Shown one piece after another: positions 62,536-64,000 of a stretch of 64,000 nucleotides of DNA. The DNA is from Streptomyces angustmyceticus (GTDB taxonomy: Bacteria > Actinomycetota > Actinomycetes > Streptomycetales > Streptomycetaceae): contig NZ_CP082945.1 in the NCBI RefSeq assembly GCF_019933235.1, forward strand, positions 4,092,001 to 4,156,000. Reading direction: 5' to 3'. Within the stretch, counting starts at the first letter, position 1; the number at the start of each line of letters is the position of its first letter. The notes below the pieces were generated by a model, which saw only the letters and a program-made list of their open reading frames with translations, was not told the origin of the DNA and did not search any database. A program made the translations under genes and the position numbers.

Positions 62536-63783
62536 ATGCCTGAGCTGGCGGACACCGGGAGGAGAATCAAAGAGCTCCGGGTCGGCGCTGGAATGACACA
62601 GCACGACCTCGCCGGTTCCGACATGTCGTCCAGCTACATCTCGCTGGTGGAACGCGGGAAGCGTATTCCCAGCGGCCGGGCACTCAAGATCCTCGCGGAA
62701 CGCCTCGGGGTCGGCGTCGACGAAATATCCGGAACCGCCGAGCCGGCCGAAACCACCAGCCGGGTCCGCAGGCTCGACCTCGTGGGGCGATTGGTGGCGG
62801 CCCGCAGGCAATGGGACGGCGGCGACGCCGAGGGGGCGCTGTCGGAATTCCGCGCACTGGCCGAGATGGACCCCTCCGGCCGGCAGGACGACGTATTTAC
62901 CGAGGCGCAGCTCGCCATTGCCGAAATACTGGGCACACTCGGCCGCGCCGACGAGGGCGCCGAGGTCCTGCTGCGGATGCTGGACGCGCCGGCCCCCACG
63001 CCGTACGCGGAGCCCCGGCTGCGCGCCCTGATCGCCCTCGCCGACCTGCTGGAGTCGGCCGGCCGGGTCCAGGACGGGCTGCGCCACGCGCTCACCGCCT
63101 TCCTCGAATGCGCCGGCCGGGAGCCCGGTACCGGGTTCCACTCGCTGCTGGTCCACGAGGTGCTCACCCGCTGCGCCTATTGGAGCGGCTGCCCCGACTG
63201 GGCGCCCGGCGGCGACCACGGCCGGCCCCCGGCGGACGGGGTGCTCCCCGGGCCGCGGGCCGCCATCGATCTGCACCGGGCGCTCGACCTGCGCGACCGG
63301 GGCGAGACCGGGCGCGCCGCGGCGCTGCTGGGGGAGTGCGCGCGCCGGGTCGCGCCCGCCGCCGGCTTCCCGCTCTGGGAGAAGATCAACGGCCGGTACG
63401 CCCTGCTGTTGCTGCAGAGCGGCGAGCCGGACCGGGCCCGTGGCGTCGTCGAGCGCGGCCTGGTGGTGGCCTCGGTCGCGCAGGAACCGGCGTTCCCGCT
63501 GTGGCTGACCACCGCGGACGCGGTGGGGGCGGAGGCGGCCGGTGACACCGGCCGCCTCTTCGCGCTGGGCGAGCGGCTGGCCGCGCTGCCCGATACCGGC
63601 CGCGGCCATGAGAAAGCCGCCGCGCTCGGGGAGATCGCGGCGGCGTGTGAGCGGGTGGGGGACCGGGAAAGGGCGGCCGGTTACTTCCGGTATTCCGCCG
63701 GGCTGTTCCGGCGGGCCCAGGCCTACCGGCACGCCGAGCGGGCCCGGGAACGGCTGACGGATCTCATCGAAAAGCGGGACTGA
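62536..63783 (+). CDS. HTH/TPR regulator 2
   Basis: 415 residues. HTH at the N-terminus (RRIKELRVGAGMTQHDLAGS, MSSSYISLVERGKRIPSGRA) and TPR-like helices to the end (for example AERARERLTDLIEKRD). Close paralogue of regulator 1, same organisation. GGAGGG 8 bp before the ATG at 62536 fixes the start. The two regulators bracket the aldehyde-dehydrogenase/ThDP/permease genes and probably control the cluster from the TTGAC-type sites. Confidence 0.88.
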   Translation: MPELADTGRRIKELRVGAGMTQHDLAGSDMSSSYISLVERGKRIPSGRALKILAERLGVGVDEISGTAEPAETTSRVRRLDLVGRLVAARRQWDGGDAEGALSEFRALAEMDPSGRQDDVFTEAQLAIAEILGTLGRADEGAEVLLRMLDAPAPTPYAEPRLRALIALADLLESAGRVQDGLRHALTAFLECAGREPGTGFHSLLVHEVLTRCAYWSGCPDWAPGGDHGRPPADGVLPGPRAAIDLHRALDLRDRGETGRAAALLGECARRVAPAAGFPLWEKINGRYALLLLQSGEPDRARGVVERGLVVASVAQEPAFPLWLTTADAVGAEAAGDTGRLFALGERLAALPDTGRGHEKAAALGEIAAACERVGDRERAAGYFRYSAGLFRRAQAYRHAERARERLTDLIEKRD

Positions 63784-63843
63784 GGACCGCCGGGCGGCGG
63801 GTGCCGCCGCGGCGCGGATGCCGTCATGGTGAGCAATGCGCGC

Positions 63844-64000
63844 TTATTTATTAGCTTTCTTTCCCAATCCCAGTAGCGCGAACAGGGCCTCCGCGCCGCC
63901 GACGATCGCCAGGATGAGACCGGCCTTGTGAAGCGAGACGATCGGGGTCTCCACTTCCTTTGTGGTCAGCCACAGGACCAGACCTGCGATCGCCAGAACA
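63844..64000 (-). CDS. Small membrane protein, DUF5708-like, C-terminal part
   Basis: The last 51 codons of a minus-strand gene entering from beyond the window. They encode two hydrophobic segments, VLAIAGLVLWLTTKEVETPI and VSLHKAGLILAIVGGAEALF, and end LGLGKKANK with TAA at 63846-63844. The pattern fits streptomycete DUF5708 proteins. The A/T-rich end codons (AAT AAA TAA) are unusual here. Function unknown. Confidence 0.65.
   Translation of the reverse strand, partial: VLAIAGLVLWLTTKEVETPIVSLHKAGLILAIVGGAEALFALLGLGKKANK

Overview
The window is a Streptomyces-type chromosome segment. Codons are very GC-rich, GTG starts and GTGA/ATGA start-stop overlaps are common, and typical streptomycete families appear (SpoIIE phosphatases, DUF397/XRE pairs, TerD, VanZ, DUF1876, DUF5994). 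No rRNA, tRNA, insertion sequence, prophage or CRISPR array was seen. Four exact copies of the Streptomyces parS 14-mer GTTTCACGTGAAAC and one single-mismatch copy, together with aspS and metG, suggest the segment lies in the origin-proximal part of the chromosome.

1-13.6 kb is housekeeping: an acyl-CoA dehydrogenase (cut by the window edge), an SseB-family protein, a pirin, an AI-2E-type membrane protein, a PAS/GAF/PP2C/ATPase signalling phosphatase, aspS, a GT-C-like membrane protein, metG and a DHA2 drug exporter. 13.8-27.8 kb holds a TerF-like vWA protein with a very long Ala/Glu/Pro linker, a membrane esterase, a VanZ protein, a glycine betaine/choline-type ABC importer (permease-permease-binding protein coupled, ATPase convergent), an atypical response regulator, a medium-chain reductase, two unknown envelope proteins and a CDF cation exporter.

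28-43 kb is a cobalamin corrin-ring locus: cobL, cobM, cbiD, cobK, cobIJ, cobH, cobG and cobN, with a cobalamin riboswitch in front of cobN. The enzyme set is mixed: CobG and CobN are of the aerobic type and CbiD of the anaerobic type. A lower-GC stretch with a double-glycine-leader peptide gene interrupts it, as does an XRE/DUF397 module. A 20-codon mini-ORF links cobG and cobH through two ATGA overlaps.

43-50.8 kb holds a DUF1876 protein, an LCP cell-wall ligase, an M56 protease/BlaI repressor pair, TerD, and a coupled desaturase operon. Two identical-type dyads (TCTACA-N4-TGTAGA) bracket the BlaI/M56 pair and lie just upstream of terD and of an 82-residue gene, so a small BlaI regulon is likely.

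51-64 kb is the most unusual part. It is a compact, apparently uncharacterised fatty-acyl biosynthetic cluster: an AMP-forming acyl ligase, a HadA-like dehydratase, an InhA-like enoyl reductase, a free ACP, a degenerate phosphopantetheinyl-transferase-like protein, an aldehyde-dehydrogenase-fold protein without the general-base Glu, a ThDP enzyme whose activating Glu looks replaced by Gln, an ABC-2 permease, a DUF1707 protein and two HTH/TPR regulators. Three of its genes carry rare TTA codons (four codons in all), which points to bldA control. The working hypothesis is activation or extension of an acyl chain on the ACP, reduction to an aldehyde, and ThDP-dependent carboligation to an acyloin-like product.
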